Shown piece by piece: positions 16,679 to 24,414 of a stretch of 64,000 nucleotides of DNA (within the stretch, counting starts at the first letter, position 1; each line of letters begins with the position of its first letter). The stretch is from positions 1 to 64,000 of the forward strand of contig CAZJYI010000006.1 of assembly GCA_964550025.1 (NCBI GenBank). Reading direction: 5' to 3'. Both the position numbers and the translations under genes were made by a program. The stretch comes from CAZJYI01 sp964550025 (GTDB lineage Bacteria; Verrucomicrobiota; Kiritimatiellia; UBA8416; CAYOBW01). A model generated the notes under the pieces. That model made no database searches. It saw only the letters and a list, made by a program, of their open reading frames with translations, and was not told the DNA's origin.

Positions 16679-16707
16679 TTGACGCGGTGTCACCGGGATG
16701 TTAGGTT
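16679..16707 (+). promoter_or_regulatory. promoter for the FmdB-type gene
   Basis: TTGACG (16679-16684), then 17 bases, then TAGGTT (16702-16707). Transcription would start near 16714, about 20 bases before the ATG at 16736. The -35 is strong and the -10 weak. Confidence 0.4.
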
Positions 16708-16735
16708 CCCGCGCTGTTTTTCTGGAGAGAACACT

Positions 16736-16975
16736 ATGCCAATCTACGAATACGGTTGCCCGGAGTGTGAAGCGCAGTTCGAGGTCTTTGTTCGCCGCGA
16801 CTCGGATATTCCGACGGTCTGTCCCCAGTGCGGGAAGGGGAAGCCCGTGAAGGCGTTTTCGACGTTCTCGGCGTTGACGACGAGCAGCAAGATGCCGTCC
16901 TGTGCCGGCGCGTGTCCGTCCGCGAGCGATGCGTGCGTTTCCGGCCCGTGCGGGGCGGGCGGTTGCGGACTGTAG
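16736..16975 (+). CDS. FmdB-family zinc ribbon protein
   Basis: 79 residues. ATG at 16736 with GGAG upstream. The N-terminus is typical of the family: MPIYEYGCPECEAQFEVF, then VCPQCGKGKPVKAFS, giving two CPxC knuckles that bind one zinc. The rest is Ser/Cys/Gly-rich (CAGACPSASDACVSG) and ends GGCGL. Family members are small putative regulators of unknown target. It is a single-gene unit flanked by its own promoter and a hairpin. Confidence 0.9.
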   Translation: MPIYEYGCPECEAQFEVFVRRDSDIPTVCPQCGKGKPVKAFSTFSALTTSSKMPSCAGACPSASDACVSGPCGAGGCGL

Positions 16976-16991
16976 ACCCCGGATAACACGA

Positions 16992-17015
16992 AACCCGAGC
17001 CGCTTGGCTCGGGTT
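16992..17015. terminator. hairpin between convergent fmdB-like and hcp genes
   Basis: AACCCGAGCC (16992-17001), loop GCTT, GGCTCGGGTT (17006-17015): a perfect 10-bp stem. It lies between two convergent genes, so it probably stops transcription from both sides, although neither side has a long U-run. Confidence 0.7.
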
Positions 17016-17064
17016 CCGCGCTTGCACGCGTGAGGCGCGTGCCAGGTGAGTCAACCGGTTCCGG

Positions 17065-17544
17065 TTACTCGCCTTCTTCGACCTTCCACGCGTACTCGAT
17101 CTTGCCGACTTCTGCGCCGTCAGGACCGACCTCGGAGTAGGTGACCTTGATTTCCTCGAAGTTGAGCGAGAAGCTCTCCATCGGGACGTCTTCGGACTGA
17201 CCGCTGCCGCTGATGTCGTAGCTGGTCACAACCACGTTCGTCAGCTTGTAGGCATAGTACGTGACACGCCCAGCGTCCGTGATCGATGCCGTGACGTGGA
17301 TGTCGCACGTCGGGAAGACGCGGCCCTTGCAGATGGCTTCGGCCAGCTTGGGGCTCGCCTTGTCGAGCTCCTTCGTGCACACGATGTCATCCAGGATGAC
17401 ATCGCCACGGCGGCGCGTCGGTCCCGTGGCTCCGCGGCCCGGCTGGCTGATGCCCTGCTGGAACGAGCCGAGGTCGCTCCATCCCTTGTGGTCTTTGTCC
17501 TTGGCTTCCCCGTCAACTCCCTCGAACTTGATGTACGCTGCCAT
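17065..17544 (-). CDS. hcp: Hcp, T6SS inner tube protein
   Basis: 159 residues. ATG at 17544 with GGAGG eight bases upstream. It has the Hcp signature: an N-terminal strand MAAYIKFEGVDGEA, a loop with basic residues (GATGPTRRRGDVILDDI), then KELDKASPKLAEAICKG, the helix/strand segment that packs in the hexamer ring, and a C-terminal strand ending in EYAWKVEEGE. Hcp hexamers stack into the tube that the contractile sheath drives out, and can carry small effectors in the ring lumen. Length is usual. It has a private promoter, so it may be expressed above the rest of the operon. Confidence 0.93.
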   Translation of the reverse strand: MAAYIKFEGVDGEAKDKDHKGWSDLGSFQQGISQPGRGATGPTRRRGDVILDDIVCTKELDKASPKLAEAICKGRVFPTCDIHVTASITDAGRVTYYAYKLTNVVVTSYDISGSGQSEDVPMESFSLNFEEIKVTYSEVGPDGAEVGKIEYAWKVEEGE

Positions 17545-17610
17545 TTCCTGTTCCTCCTTCTTCCTGTGTTAGATCCTGAAAACCCCGTCTGTATGTTGCC
17601 TCACTCCTTG

Positions 17611-17639
17611 AGTGTACGCGTGAGGCCGAGTCAATTCAA
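17611..17639 (-). promoter_or_regulatory. hcp promoter
   Basis: On the minus strand, TTGAAT (17639-17634), 17 bases, TACACT (17616-17611). Transcription would start near 17604, giving a 60-base purine-rich leader. An A-rich stretch upstream of the -35 (17650-17670) could act as an UP element. The same -10 hexamer at the same spacing occurs before vgrG2. Confidence 0.55.
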
Positions 17640-17746
17640 CCTCCTTGTTTGCTTTTTTTCCTTTCCACCTCCTCGTTTGTGTTTTGATCCTCATCGGTCT
17701 TCCTTGTCTGTCTTTCACCTAAAGGTACGCAGCGCCAGGGGCATCC

Positions 17747-18418
17747 TTACACCTCATTGTCCGAAATTTCCTTCTTTTCTCCCTGGGCCGAACGCAGTGC
17801 TTCCACCTCGCGCTTGAGCTGCCGGAGTATGCGGCTCTTGGCGACATAGACGGAGTTGGTGCTCATGCCGAGTGCCCTTGCAACGCTGGCCGGCCGGCGC
17901 CCTTCGAATGCGCACAGCACGAAGGCGTTGAAGGTCTTGGGGTCGACGTGCGAGCGGACTCGGCTCAGGGCCTGTTTAAGCAGCGAGTCGCGCCACTCGT
18001 CGTGCCAGGGGTCAGGCGTGTCCGGGCTGTTCGGGTCCGGTATCTGTTCCACGACGGACACGACGCCGTCGGGGGATTCGACCCGTGGCTGTCCCTCAAT
18101 TCGCGCCTGGCGCCGGCGCAGGAAATCCGTGGCCGTCGTTCGGGTGATGGTCTTGATCCACGAGAGGAAGCGGCCCCGGGTACGGTCGTAGTGAAAGGAG
18201 GGCAGCTTGCGCATTATCTTGACGAACACCTCCTGGACAATGTCCTCGGCGTCGTCACGGCTGAGCCCGAAGCGGCGTGCATAATTGTATATGACGCGGC
18301 TGTAGGTCTCGTAGAACTCCTGCCACGCTTCGGTTGCATCCCTGTCGCGTATGCGCGCGATGAGCCCTTCCTGGGTTCGCAGCCAAGGCGAACCCGAACT
18401 GGATGGATGCGTTTTCAC
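17747..18418 (-). CDS. ECF-type RNA polymerase sigma factor
   Basis: 223 residues, GTG start; an in-frame stop lies just upstream, so no longer form is possible. Region 2 is clear (FYETYSRVIYNYARRFG, then DAEDIVQEVFVKIMRKL), with FLSWIKTITRTTATDFLRRR after it. Region 4 is a helix-turn-helix (PASVARALGMSTNSVYVAKS). The linker between them is long and acidic/Pro-rich. No anti-sigma factor gene is adjacent; instead the gene sits inside the T6SS block, 73 bases after an FHA-DUF4123 gene and 202 bases before hcp. It may direct transcription of the island, but no matching pair of ECF-type promoters (GGAAC/GTC-like) was identified. Confidence 0.88.
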   Translation of the reverse strand: MKTHPSSSGSPWLRTQEGLIARIRDRDATEAWQEFYETYSRVIYNYARRFGLSRDDAEDIVQEVFVKIMRKLPSFHYDRTRGRFLSWIKTITRTTATDFLRRRQARIEGQPRVESPDGVVSVVEQIPDPNSPDTPDPWHDEWRDSLLKQALSRVRSHVDPKTFNAFVLCAFEGRRPASVARALGMSTNSVYVAKSRILRQLKREVEALRSAQGEKKEISDNEV

Positions 18419-18491
18419 GATTGATGCCCCGGATCGCGCTTCTCGCCGCTACCCCCACGCCCGCCACCGGCAGAGCGCTGTCGCGACGCAC

Positions 18492-19718
18492 CTACGCCTC
18501 GTCCTCCGCTTCGCTCTCCTCGGTAACATTGACGCGCAGTACCTGGAGCTCGTCAAGCTGTTCGCTGTATTCGCGAGAAGCGTAAAGTTGCCAGCCGCCC
18601 GGTTTGTCGGTCTCCAGGATGAAGGCGCTGATGCTGTCAATCAGCGGCCCCACGAAGTCCTCCAGACCGTGGTCGAGGAGGGAAGACATGATACGCGGCC
18701 AGTAATACCCCAGGACTCCGCCGCTGTCGTCGTCTTCGGGATTGGCCGGTGTGCAGTACACGACCTTCCGGAGGTGTCCGACCAGTTCGTTGCGATCGCA
18801 ACTGCTGCACAGGCAGACGAGCGAGTTCTTGTCCCAGCCTTGCTCCAGGATGGCGTCAAAGTCTGCCGTGTCCCCATCGCGGATGATGACCGGAGAGAGT
18901 TGGGGGAGCAATTCGTCGGGCATCCGGTACAGAAGGAAATCCGGGCGCTCGAGGTCTTCCGGGACGGGGCGCTTGAGTTGCCCGAGATTGGCGATGACGT
19001 AGAGCGGGCTCACCTCGGCCATCTGCCGAATGATGGCCGACGGGCGAAGGCCCTCTTCCAGGGGGATGACGTGCAGCAGTCCGCAGGGACAGGGCTTCGC
19101 TGCGCAGTCGAGCGCTTCCTCGGCCGGCCTTTGCACCCGTTGTGGCTCCGTTGCTTTCGCCGGCGCCGCGCCTTCCGCCCCCCATGAGCCGGCCCTGGGC
19201 ATGGCCGGGACCGTGGCAGGCTTGGTGACGGGGTCATGCGCGTCTTCCGCTTGCCCCCCGGGCGACGCGGCGGCCGGTGTCGCCGGCACCCCCCATGAGC
19301 CGGCCTTGGGCATCGCCGGGACGGTGGCATGCCCGGTCGGTTCGTCGTCGGCCTTCGGTTGTTCCCCGGGCCCATCCTTCTTTCCGGTGTCCAGGGCCAG
19401 GACGAACACAGTTTGCCCCGCCGTGATCTCGTCTCCGGGGCGCAGTTCGGCCTCTTGCACGGGGCGGCCGTTGAGCAGCGTGTCCCCTTCGTCTCCCATG
19501 TTCCGCAGACGACACGTGTCCCCTTCGTCTCCCATGTTCCGCAGACGACACGTGTCCCCAATGTGTTCCAGTGAGAAGTGCACGTCGGCCATGGCCTCGT
19601 CATCCGGGACCATGAAACGGGCCGGCTTCCCCCGCCCGACAAGGCAGGCCTTGCCCGCTTCAACATCGAACTCCGTACCCCCCATCGGGCCGGATACTAT
19701 CGTGAGCTTCAGTCTCAT
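18492..19718 (-). CDS. FHA domain-DUF4123 fusion, putative VgrG adaptor/regulator
   Basis: 408 residues from the ATG at 19718 (GGGGGAAT upstream), preferred over an upstream TTG that overlaps the PAAR stop. The FHA domain is residues 1-115: MRLKLTIVSGPMGGTEFDVE, then GRGKPARFMVPDD, ADVHFSLEH and LLNGRPV. Residues 56-79 are two identical 12-residue copies created by a 36-bp tandem duplication. A Pro/Ala-rich linker contains ATVPAMPKAGSWG and a near copy of it. From about 245 the protein resembles DUF4123, the adaptor family that loads effectors on VgrG/PAAR (LYVIANLG, WDKNSLVCLCSS, a final YASREYSEQ). FHA domains bind phosphothreonine, so the fusion could place loading under Ser/Thr kinase control. 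The gene follows vgrG1 and PAAR. Confidence 0.75.
   Translation of the reverse strand: MRLKLTIVSGPMGGTEFDVEAGKACLVGRGKPARFMVPDDEAMADVHFSLEHIGDTCRLRNMGDEGDTCRLRNMGDEGDTLLNGRPVQEAELRPGDEITAGQTVFVLALDTGKKDGPGEQPKADDEPTGHATVPAMPKAGSWGVPATPAAASPGGQAEDAHDPVTKPATVPAMPRAGSWGAEGAAPAKATEPQRVQRPAEEALDCAAKPCPCGLLHVIPLEEGLRPSAIIRQMAEVSPLYVIANLGQLKRPVPEDLERPDFLLYRMPDELLPQLSPVIIRDGDTADFDAILEQGWDKNSLVCLCSSCDRNELVGHLRKVVYCTPANPEDDDSGGVLGYYWPRIMSSLLDHGLEDFVGPLIDSISAFILETDKPGGWQLYASREYSEQLDELQVLRVNVTEESEAEDEA
19481..19559. repeat. perfect 36-bp tandem duplication inside the FHA domain
   Basis: Copies at 19481-19516 and 19517-19552 are identical, followed by the first seven bases of a third (19553-19559). Each unit adds 12 residues (GDTCRLRNMGDE). 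The second FHA-DUF4123 protein has only one copy at the aligned position, so the duplication is probably recent. Confidence 0.95.
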
Positions 19719-19764
19719 GTCATATTCCCCCAAGAGCCCTCTCACCCTCTTGTCGGAAGAAACG

Positions 19765-20052
19765 TCATCCGCCAATGATCACTTTCGGAAAGCCCGTAAC
19801 AATCTTGCCTCCGTGAGCCGTTGTGTCGAGGATTCGCGCCGCGGGCTTGTACCCGATCATTACACTTGTTGAACCCGTGACAATCGTGTCCGGTATGCAG
19901 CAGCAGATGGCGATGTCGCTGATCCTCGCCGCCGGCATGAATCCGACTATGACGCTCCCTTCTCCCGTGATAATCGGTCCGCCTATGTGCGGGCAGATAA
20001 CCGTGACCATGGGACAGAGATGCATGTCGGTAATACGTGCCGCCGGCGGCAT
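19765..20052 (-). CDS. PAAR-domain spike tip protein
   Basis: 95 residues, essentially only a PAAR domain. It starts MPPAARITDMHLCPMV, the typical opening, and repeats the PAARxxD motif twice more (GFMPAARISDIAIC and GYKPAARILD), with GGP and TGSTSVMIG turns between. PAAR proteins form the zinc-capped cone that sharpens the VgrG trimer and can carry effectors. The His and Cys residues needed for the metal site are present. It lies 23 bases after vgrG1 in the same operon, so it is presumably the cap of that spike. GGGGTGA precedes the ATG. Confidence 0.93.
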   Translation of the reverse strand: MPPAARITDMHLCPMVTVICPHIGGPIITGEGSVIVGFMPAARISDIAICCCIPDTIVTGSTSVMIGYKPAARILDTTAHGGKIVTGFPKVIIGG

Positions 20053-20075
20053 TGCTCACCCCTTTCCGCTGAAGA

Positions 20076-22226
20076 TCAGTCGTAGGCCGATTTCTGCCCG
20101 GTTTTCGAGTTGTCCGCTTCGGTGGGTATCAGCGGGGCCGCTTCCGCCGCATCCTCCGGCGCGGCCGGCGAGGCGTTGGTGGCGCCCCCCATCCCCGGGC
20201 CGCTGTTGATCAGAACCATCGGCGAATCAATCACAATCATGCTCGGGAGCATCGAGATCACCGACGAACCGCATTTCAGCGACAGCATTGTGCCGCTCTC
20301 GATGGACAGCACCGTACCCGCCTTGATGTCCATGGCCAGATCGGTCTGCACCTGGCGCGACATCTTCACCTTGATCTTCGAATCGCCGTCGATCGCAAGA
20401 TGATCGGTCATGTCGATCTTGGTCTTGCGTTCCTTCTTGACGTGCAGGTGGCTCTCGTCTTCGATCAGCTCCTTCTTCATCTTCTTGATGACGATGTCCT
20501 GGTTGCCGTCACCGTCGATGCCGCCGACGAGCAGCTGCATGTCCCCGCCGATATGCTCGGTGTGGTTCTTGTGCACCTTCAGGTGCTTGTCGACGTAGAC
20601 CTCTTCGCACTGTTTGCCGACCTTGCCCTGTTCGCCCTCGCTGCCCACGATGAGATGGCGGTCCTTGATGATGCGCTCCATGGAGTCGTTCTTGACGCGC
20701 GTATCCATGTTGCGCTCGGAGTGGATGAAGATCTGCTCGCTGCCGGCCTTGTCCTCGAAGCGGATCTCGTTGAACCCATCGCCCCCGGGGGAGGAGTTGG
20801 TCTTGATGTAGGACTTCGTCTTCTCATCGGGCAGAGAGTAGTGCGGTTTCTGCACAGCGTTGTAAACCACGCCCGAGACCAGCGGCTGGTCCGGGTCGCC
20901 TTCGAGGAAGGTGACCAGAACTTCCTGACCGATGCGCGGAATGAACACCGTGCCCCACTGTTTGCCCGCCGATCCCTGGGCGACGCGAATCCAGCAGGAG
21001 CTGTTCTCGTCGTTCTTGCCCTCGCGGTCCCAGTGGAACTGGACCTTGATGCGGCTGTGCTCGTCGGTGTAGATCTCCTCTCCGGCCGGACCCACGACGG
21101 TCGCCGTCTGGCACCCGCGGACGAACGGCTTGCGGGCCGTGCGCGGCGGCCGGTACTGGACGTCCGACGGAATGACGGCGAACGAGCAGCGAAAACCGTC
21201 CTCAACGTGGCCCTCCCCCGTTTCGTAGCCGGTGGTTATCCCCTCGAAGTCCGTGGACTCGGCCACGTACTCGCGGTTTTGGTCATCCCGGGAGTACCCC
21301 TTCAGTGTGAACTTGTAGCCCGCGCAGATGCCGCGCGAGAAGGCGTTCCCGTAGCACGTCTCGTGCGGCTGTGCCATCTCCTCCATGCGGATGCCGGTGT
21401 AGCGGTCGCCGTCCCCCTTTTCGCCGTATTCGCCGGGGTAGTCATAGACCTCGTATTCGGCATGGCCGTGCTTCTTGACGTCTTCACCCTTGGTCATCAG
21501 GGAGGTGCGGGGCTTCGTGAAATCGTAGTCCTGTTGCGCATACTTGCCGGTGCAAACCGATTTTTCGATCGTCCAATGCGTGATCCGCTCGTCCAGCGTC
21601 GAGCCGATCACACCGGGGTTGAAGTCGATTTCGCCGTAGTCCTGGAACGTGTCGTGCTTGCTGAGCGAGTCGCACAGCACGAGTTTATGGCTGCCCTGGC
21701 TGTGGCTGAAGTAGTAGTAGATCCCTTCCTGTTCCATCAGGCGGCTGACGAAGTTGAAGTCGGTCTCGCGGTACTGCACGCAGTAGTTCCAGGTTCGATA
21801 CCCTCCGGAGAGCCGGTCCTCGTAGTCGCTGAAGCCCAGGTCGCTGAATATCTGCTTGATGATGTCGGGAACGGTTTTCTGCTGAAAAATGCGGCAATCA
21901 GCCGTTCTCGTCAGGAACCACAACCACGGCACCACAACGGCGCGGTAGGAGGCGTACTGGTCAGCCATGCCCTCCACTTGGACGAAACTCTTCACGAAAC
22001 CGTTCCAGTAGCGCTTGGCACCCCCTGCGGTGTCCTGGCGGATGGTGACGTTCTTGCCCACGATGTCGTCGAACTTGACGGCATCGTCTTCGCTGAGCAG
22101 GTCGAGCTCGATCTCGAAGAGCCGACTGAGCGCTTCGCGTCCGGTGTACCCGCGCAGCAGCAGCTTGTCCTCACCCAAAGGCGTCTCTACGCCGATATGC
22201 CGTTGTGCTTGCGTTGGATCTGCCAT
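20076..22226 (-). CDS. vgrG: VgrG1 spike protein
   Basis: 716 residues. The gp27-like part opens with MADPTQAQRHIGVETPLGED and includes the conserved RETDFNFVSRLMEQEGIYYY. The OB-fold carries DEHSRIKVQFHWDR and SCWIRVAQGSAGKQWG, followed by IPRIGQEVLVTFLEGDPDQP, the VgrG hallmark. A gp5-like beta-helix occupies about 480-670 and a short Ala/Pro-rich tail ends in SAYD. No catalytic extension is seen, so it is a structural spike. VgrG trimers sit on the Hcp tube. It is the first gene of a run with PAAR, FHA-DUF4123 and the ECF sigma factor. GGAG precedes the ATG. Confidence 0.95.
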   Translation of the reverse strand: MADPTQAQRHIGVETPLGEDKLLLRGYTGREALSRLFEIELDLLSEDDAVKFDDIVGKNVTIRQDTAGGAKRYWNGFVKSFVQVEGMADQYASYRAVVVPWLWFLTRTADCRIFQQKTVPDIIKQIFSDLGFSDYEDRLSGGYRTWNYCVQYRETDFNFVSRLMEQEGIYYYFSHSQGSHKLVLCDSLSKHDTFQDYGEIDFNPGVIGSTLDERITHWTIEKSVCTGKYAQQDYDFTKPRTSLMTKGEDVKKHGHAEYEVYDYPGEYGEKGDGDRYTGIRMEEMAQPHETCYGNAFSRGICAGYKFTLKGYSRDDQNREYVAESTDFEGITTGYETGEGHVEDGFRCSFAVIPSDVQYRPPRTARKPFVRGCQTATVVGPAGEEIYTDEHSRIKVQFHWDREGKNDENSSCWIRVAQGSAGKQWGTVFIPRIGQEVLVTFLEGDPDQPLVSGVVYNAVQKPHYSLPDEKTKSYIKTNSSPGGDGFNEIRFEDKAGSEQIFIHSERNMDTRVKNDSMERIIKDRHLIVGSEGEQGKVGKQCEEVYVDKHLKVHKNHTEHIGGDMQLLVGGIDGDGNQDIVIKKMKKELIEDESHLHVKKERKTKIDMTDHLAIDGDSKIKVKMSRQVQTDLAMDIKAGTVLSIESGTMLSLKCGSSVISMLPSMIVIDSPMVLINSGPGMGGATNASPAAPEDAAEAAPLIPTEADNSKTGQKSAYD

Positions 22227-22613
22227 GCTCGCATCTCCCCGTTCACATAACCTTCATGTCGTGCCGTGCCTCGGTCCGGCACGCGATCAATCCTTGTACG
22301 CTCCGCACTCAATGGTACGCGCAGAATGGCGGAGTCTTACACTTCGAATGAAGTCAACCGCAGGTCGTGCGGACCCGCCACACGATCCCCTCACCCAGAA
22401 AGATCCCATTTTCGATTATCTTAACCGATCCAGCGCTGTAGGCAAGTCCATAGACCGCTGTTGGCGAATATTAATGCGATACGCATTCTACGCAAACCGT
22501 CTTGCGGGCCAGCAGGTGTTGCCCGTCCTGGTGCAGCCATGCGTGCCGGACGTTCCCGCCCCGGTCCGTGACGGGAATAATCTCGATACTCGCGTGGGGA
22601 GAAGAGGGAGAGA

Positions 22614-22749
22614 TGGCCACAGAAGGCACAAGATCCACAAAAGGGAAGGTCCGGGCGACGCGACGGTTCCGATCCCACTCAAGGGCGGGAGGATCGGGGC
22701 GTCCCAGGGATATCCCTCCCTTCTGTGAGTTTTGTGCATTTTGTGGCCA
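22614..22749. repeat. imperfect inverted repeat with 10-base CACA periodicity
   Basis: The left arm (22614-22649) and the reverse complement of the right arm (22715-22749) both read TGGCCACAxAA, then CACAA and CACA steps about ten bases apart, ending AAGGGAxGG. The arms could fold back around a 65-base loop. This is a short-period intergenic repeat type rather than an IS. The surrounding gap (22227-22886) contains no recognisable gene; vgrG1 signals must lie at its left end, but no convincing promoter was found. Confidence 0.7.
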
Positions 22750-22886
22750 ATCGTCGGGCGAATGATCGGCTGGAGGATATCCGCGTCCACTGCGCTCCCG
22801 CCGAATCCTCAGCCAGGTGTTTGTCAGCGGCGGGAACAGTCACCCCGACACCCCGAATCCCAGCCTCTTTCGAGGGCGAGGCAAGC

Positions 22887-24140
22887 TCATTCAGGCGTGA
22901 CGCTGTCGGCAGGCACGAAGCCCAAGGCCTCAAGTTCGGTAGTGAAGCTCTGCTTCGTGAAGAGCTGCCAGCCCGCCTGCGCATCAGCTTCCACGATAAA
23001 AGCGTCGACGGCCTCCACGATCCGGTCGGTCGTCTCATCCGGGTCGTCGAGAAGCCGGCTCGCCAGCACGCTGGGAACGTAGAATGCGACGACCGCCTCC
23101 CGGGCACCGGGGGAAGGGGCGGCAGGCGTGGACTCGATTCCGAGCAGGGAAGTTCGCAAGGTCGGTCGGTCTTCTCTTGTCAGTCTTTCCGGGGGGGGCG
23201 TGGCCTCGGCGCGTGTCAGCGACCGCAGGTGATTGAGCAGGGCCTTTTGAGGAGTGTTCGTGATGAGGCACATGGATGCGTCGCAGCCCCAGCATGCATC
23301 CACGGTTTCGGCGAACTCCCAGGTTTGGTCGTGAGCGATCAGGATGGGGGAGGTCTCCACGGCGACGTCGGGGGGAAGCCAATCGAACAGGTAGCCCGGG
23401 TCCTTGACATCCCACGGCAAAGACGTCTCCGTCTTCGTGAAGTCAGCCAGCAGGTAGACGCGTCTGTGCCCGGAGGCCAACATGCCGCACAGATCGGCGG
23501 GAGTCGGTACAGCGGTTTCGGGCTTGTAGAGGAACAGTCCTGACTTGCACTTTGTCTCGCTGTAGATCGGGTGGCGTTTGAGTTGGTCGACGTGTTCCGG
23601 CCCGGGTGTCGGCGCCTCCTGCGTCCGTACTGCTTCCCGCGGTGGGATAGGGGAGGGGGCCGTGGAACTCCCGACAGTTGTTGGCATACTGATGGCGGAT
23701 CGCGGTCGCCGCTCTTCGGCCTTTCGCGGCAGGGCGGTTGCCGTCGAACCGTGTTCCTCGGTGGCGGGCTCCGTTCGTACTGACCAACTCCCCGGGCGGG
23801 GACGAGTGTGCTGTTCCTGCTCGGCGGGCTCGAAGGCCTCTTCGCGCCCCACACTGACGATCAGGCTCGTTTCACCCGCGACGATCCGGTCCTTGTCCTT
23901 CAGTTCGGCGTCCGTGATGCGTTCGTCGTTCAGGTAGGTGCCCCCGGGCGTCTTCATGTCCCGGATGCGGAGAACGCCGGATCTCCATTCGATGGCGAAA
24001 TGAACCCGCTCGATCGACGGGTCGCCGCTGAGGACAAAGCGCGCGGGCTTGTCCGCGCCCACCAGGGCCGTCTGACCGGCATCGAGGACAAACTCCTCTC
24101 CGGACTGAGCCCCTTTCGTCACTTGCAGAATTGCTTTCAC
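22887..24140 (-). CDS. second FHA domain-DUF4123 fusion
   Basis: 417 residues from the GTG at 24140, which has GGAGG five bases upstream. FHA domain at about 1-105: VKAILQVTKGAQSGEEFVLD, GADKPARFVLSGDP, RVHFAIEWRSG and GGTYLNDERI, one copy of the segment that is duplicated in the first fusion. A Pro/Arg-rich linker (about 105-205) follows, then a DUF4123-like domain with VYLLADFTKTE, WEFAETVDACWGCDASMCLI and NHLRSLTRAEA. The C-terminus (WQLFTKQSFTTELEAL) matches the end of the first fusion (WQLYASREYSEQLDEL), showing common descent. Probably an effector-loading adaptor with a phosphothreonine-binding module. Divergent from the DUF2169 operon at 24415. Confidence 0.72.
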   Translation of the reverse strand: MKAILQVTKGAQSGEEFVLDAGQTALVGADKPARFVLSGDPSIERVHFAIEWRSGVLRIRDMKTPGGTYLNDERITDAELKDKDRIVAGETSLIVSVGREEAFEPAEQEQHTRPRPGSWSVRTEPATEEHGSTATALPRKAEERRPRSAISMPTTVGSSTAPSPIPPREAVRTQEAPTPGPEHVDQLKRHPIYSETKCKSGLFLYKPETAVPTPADLCGMLASGHRRVYLLADFTKTETSLPWDVKDPGYLFDWLPPDVAVETSPILIAHDQTWEFAETVDACWGCDASMCLITNTPQKALLNHLRSLTRAEATPPPERLTREDRPTLRTSLLGIESTPAAPSPGAREAVVAFYVPSVLASRLLDDPDETTDRIVEAVDAFIVEADAQAGWQLFTKQSFTTELEALGFVPADSVTPE

Positions 24141-24295
24141 GTCCGCCTCCCGCGCGTCGTATGGACTGCTGACGGCAACGATCGTACGATCTTCGCGGCA
24201 TCCTCCGCCCGGAATCAATTCAACCGCACCACCCCGCAAACGGTCAACGAAAAACCCCGTCTGCCCGTCTCATATCGCGCTGCGTGGAAATGTGC

Positions 24296-24325
24296 TTGTC
24301 TGCTCGCGTTCCGGATGCCTATATT
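24296..24325 (+). promoter_or_regulatory. promoter of the DUF2169/methyltransferase/radical SAM operon
   Basis: TTGTCT (24296-24301), 18 bases, TATATT (24320-24325). Transcription would start near 24333, leaving a leader of about 80 bases before the GTG at 24415. Confidence 0.45.
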
Positions 24326-24414
24326 GGGAGGCGCTAGGCCGGATGCAGGAGTATTGCACCGCTCTTGGGATCGGACATGATGCCCGCGCAGTGCGTTCGG
24401 AAAGGACTGTTGTC

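Noticed and set aside
20400..22250. 616-codon plus-strand ORF across vgrG1
   Set aside because: Antisense shadow in high-GC DNA; His/Val/Asp-rich composition with no motif, while the minus strand is unmistakable VgrG.
22320..22380. Possible vgrG1 promoter with TTGACT
   Set aside because: No -10 hexamer at acceptable spacing; the same scan that found hcp and vgrG2 promoters failed here.
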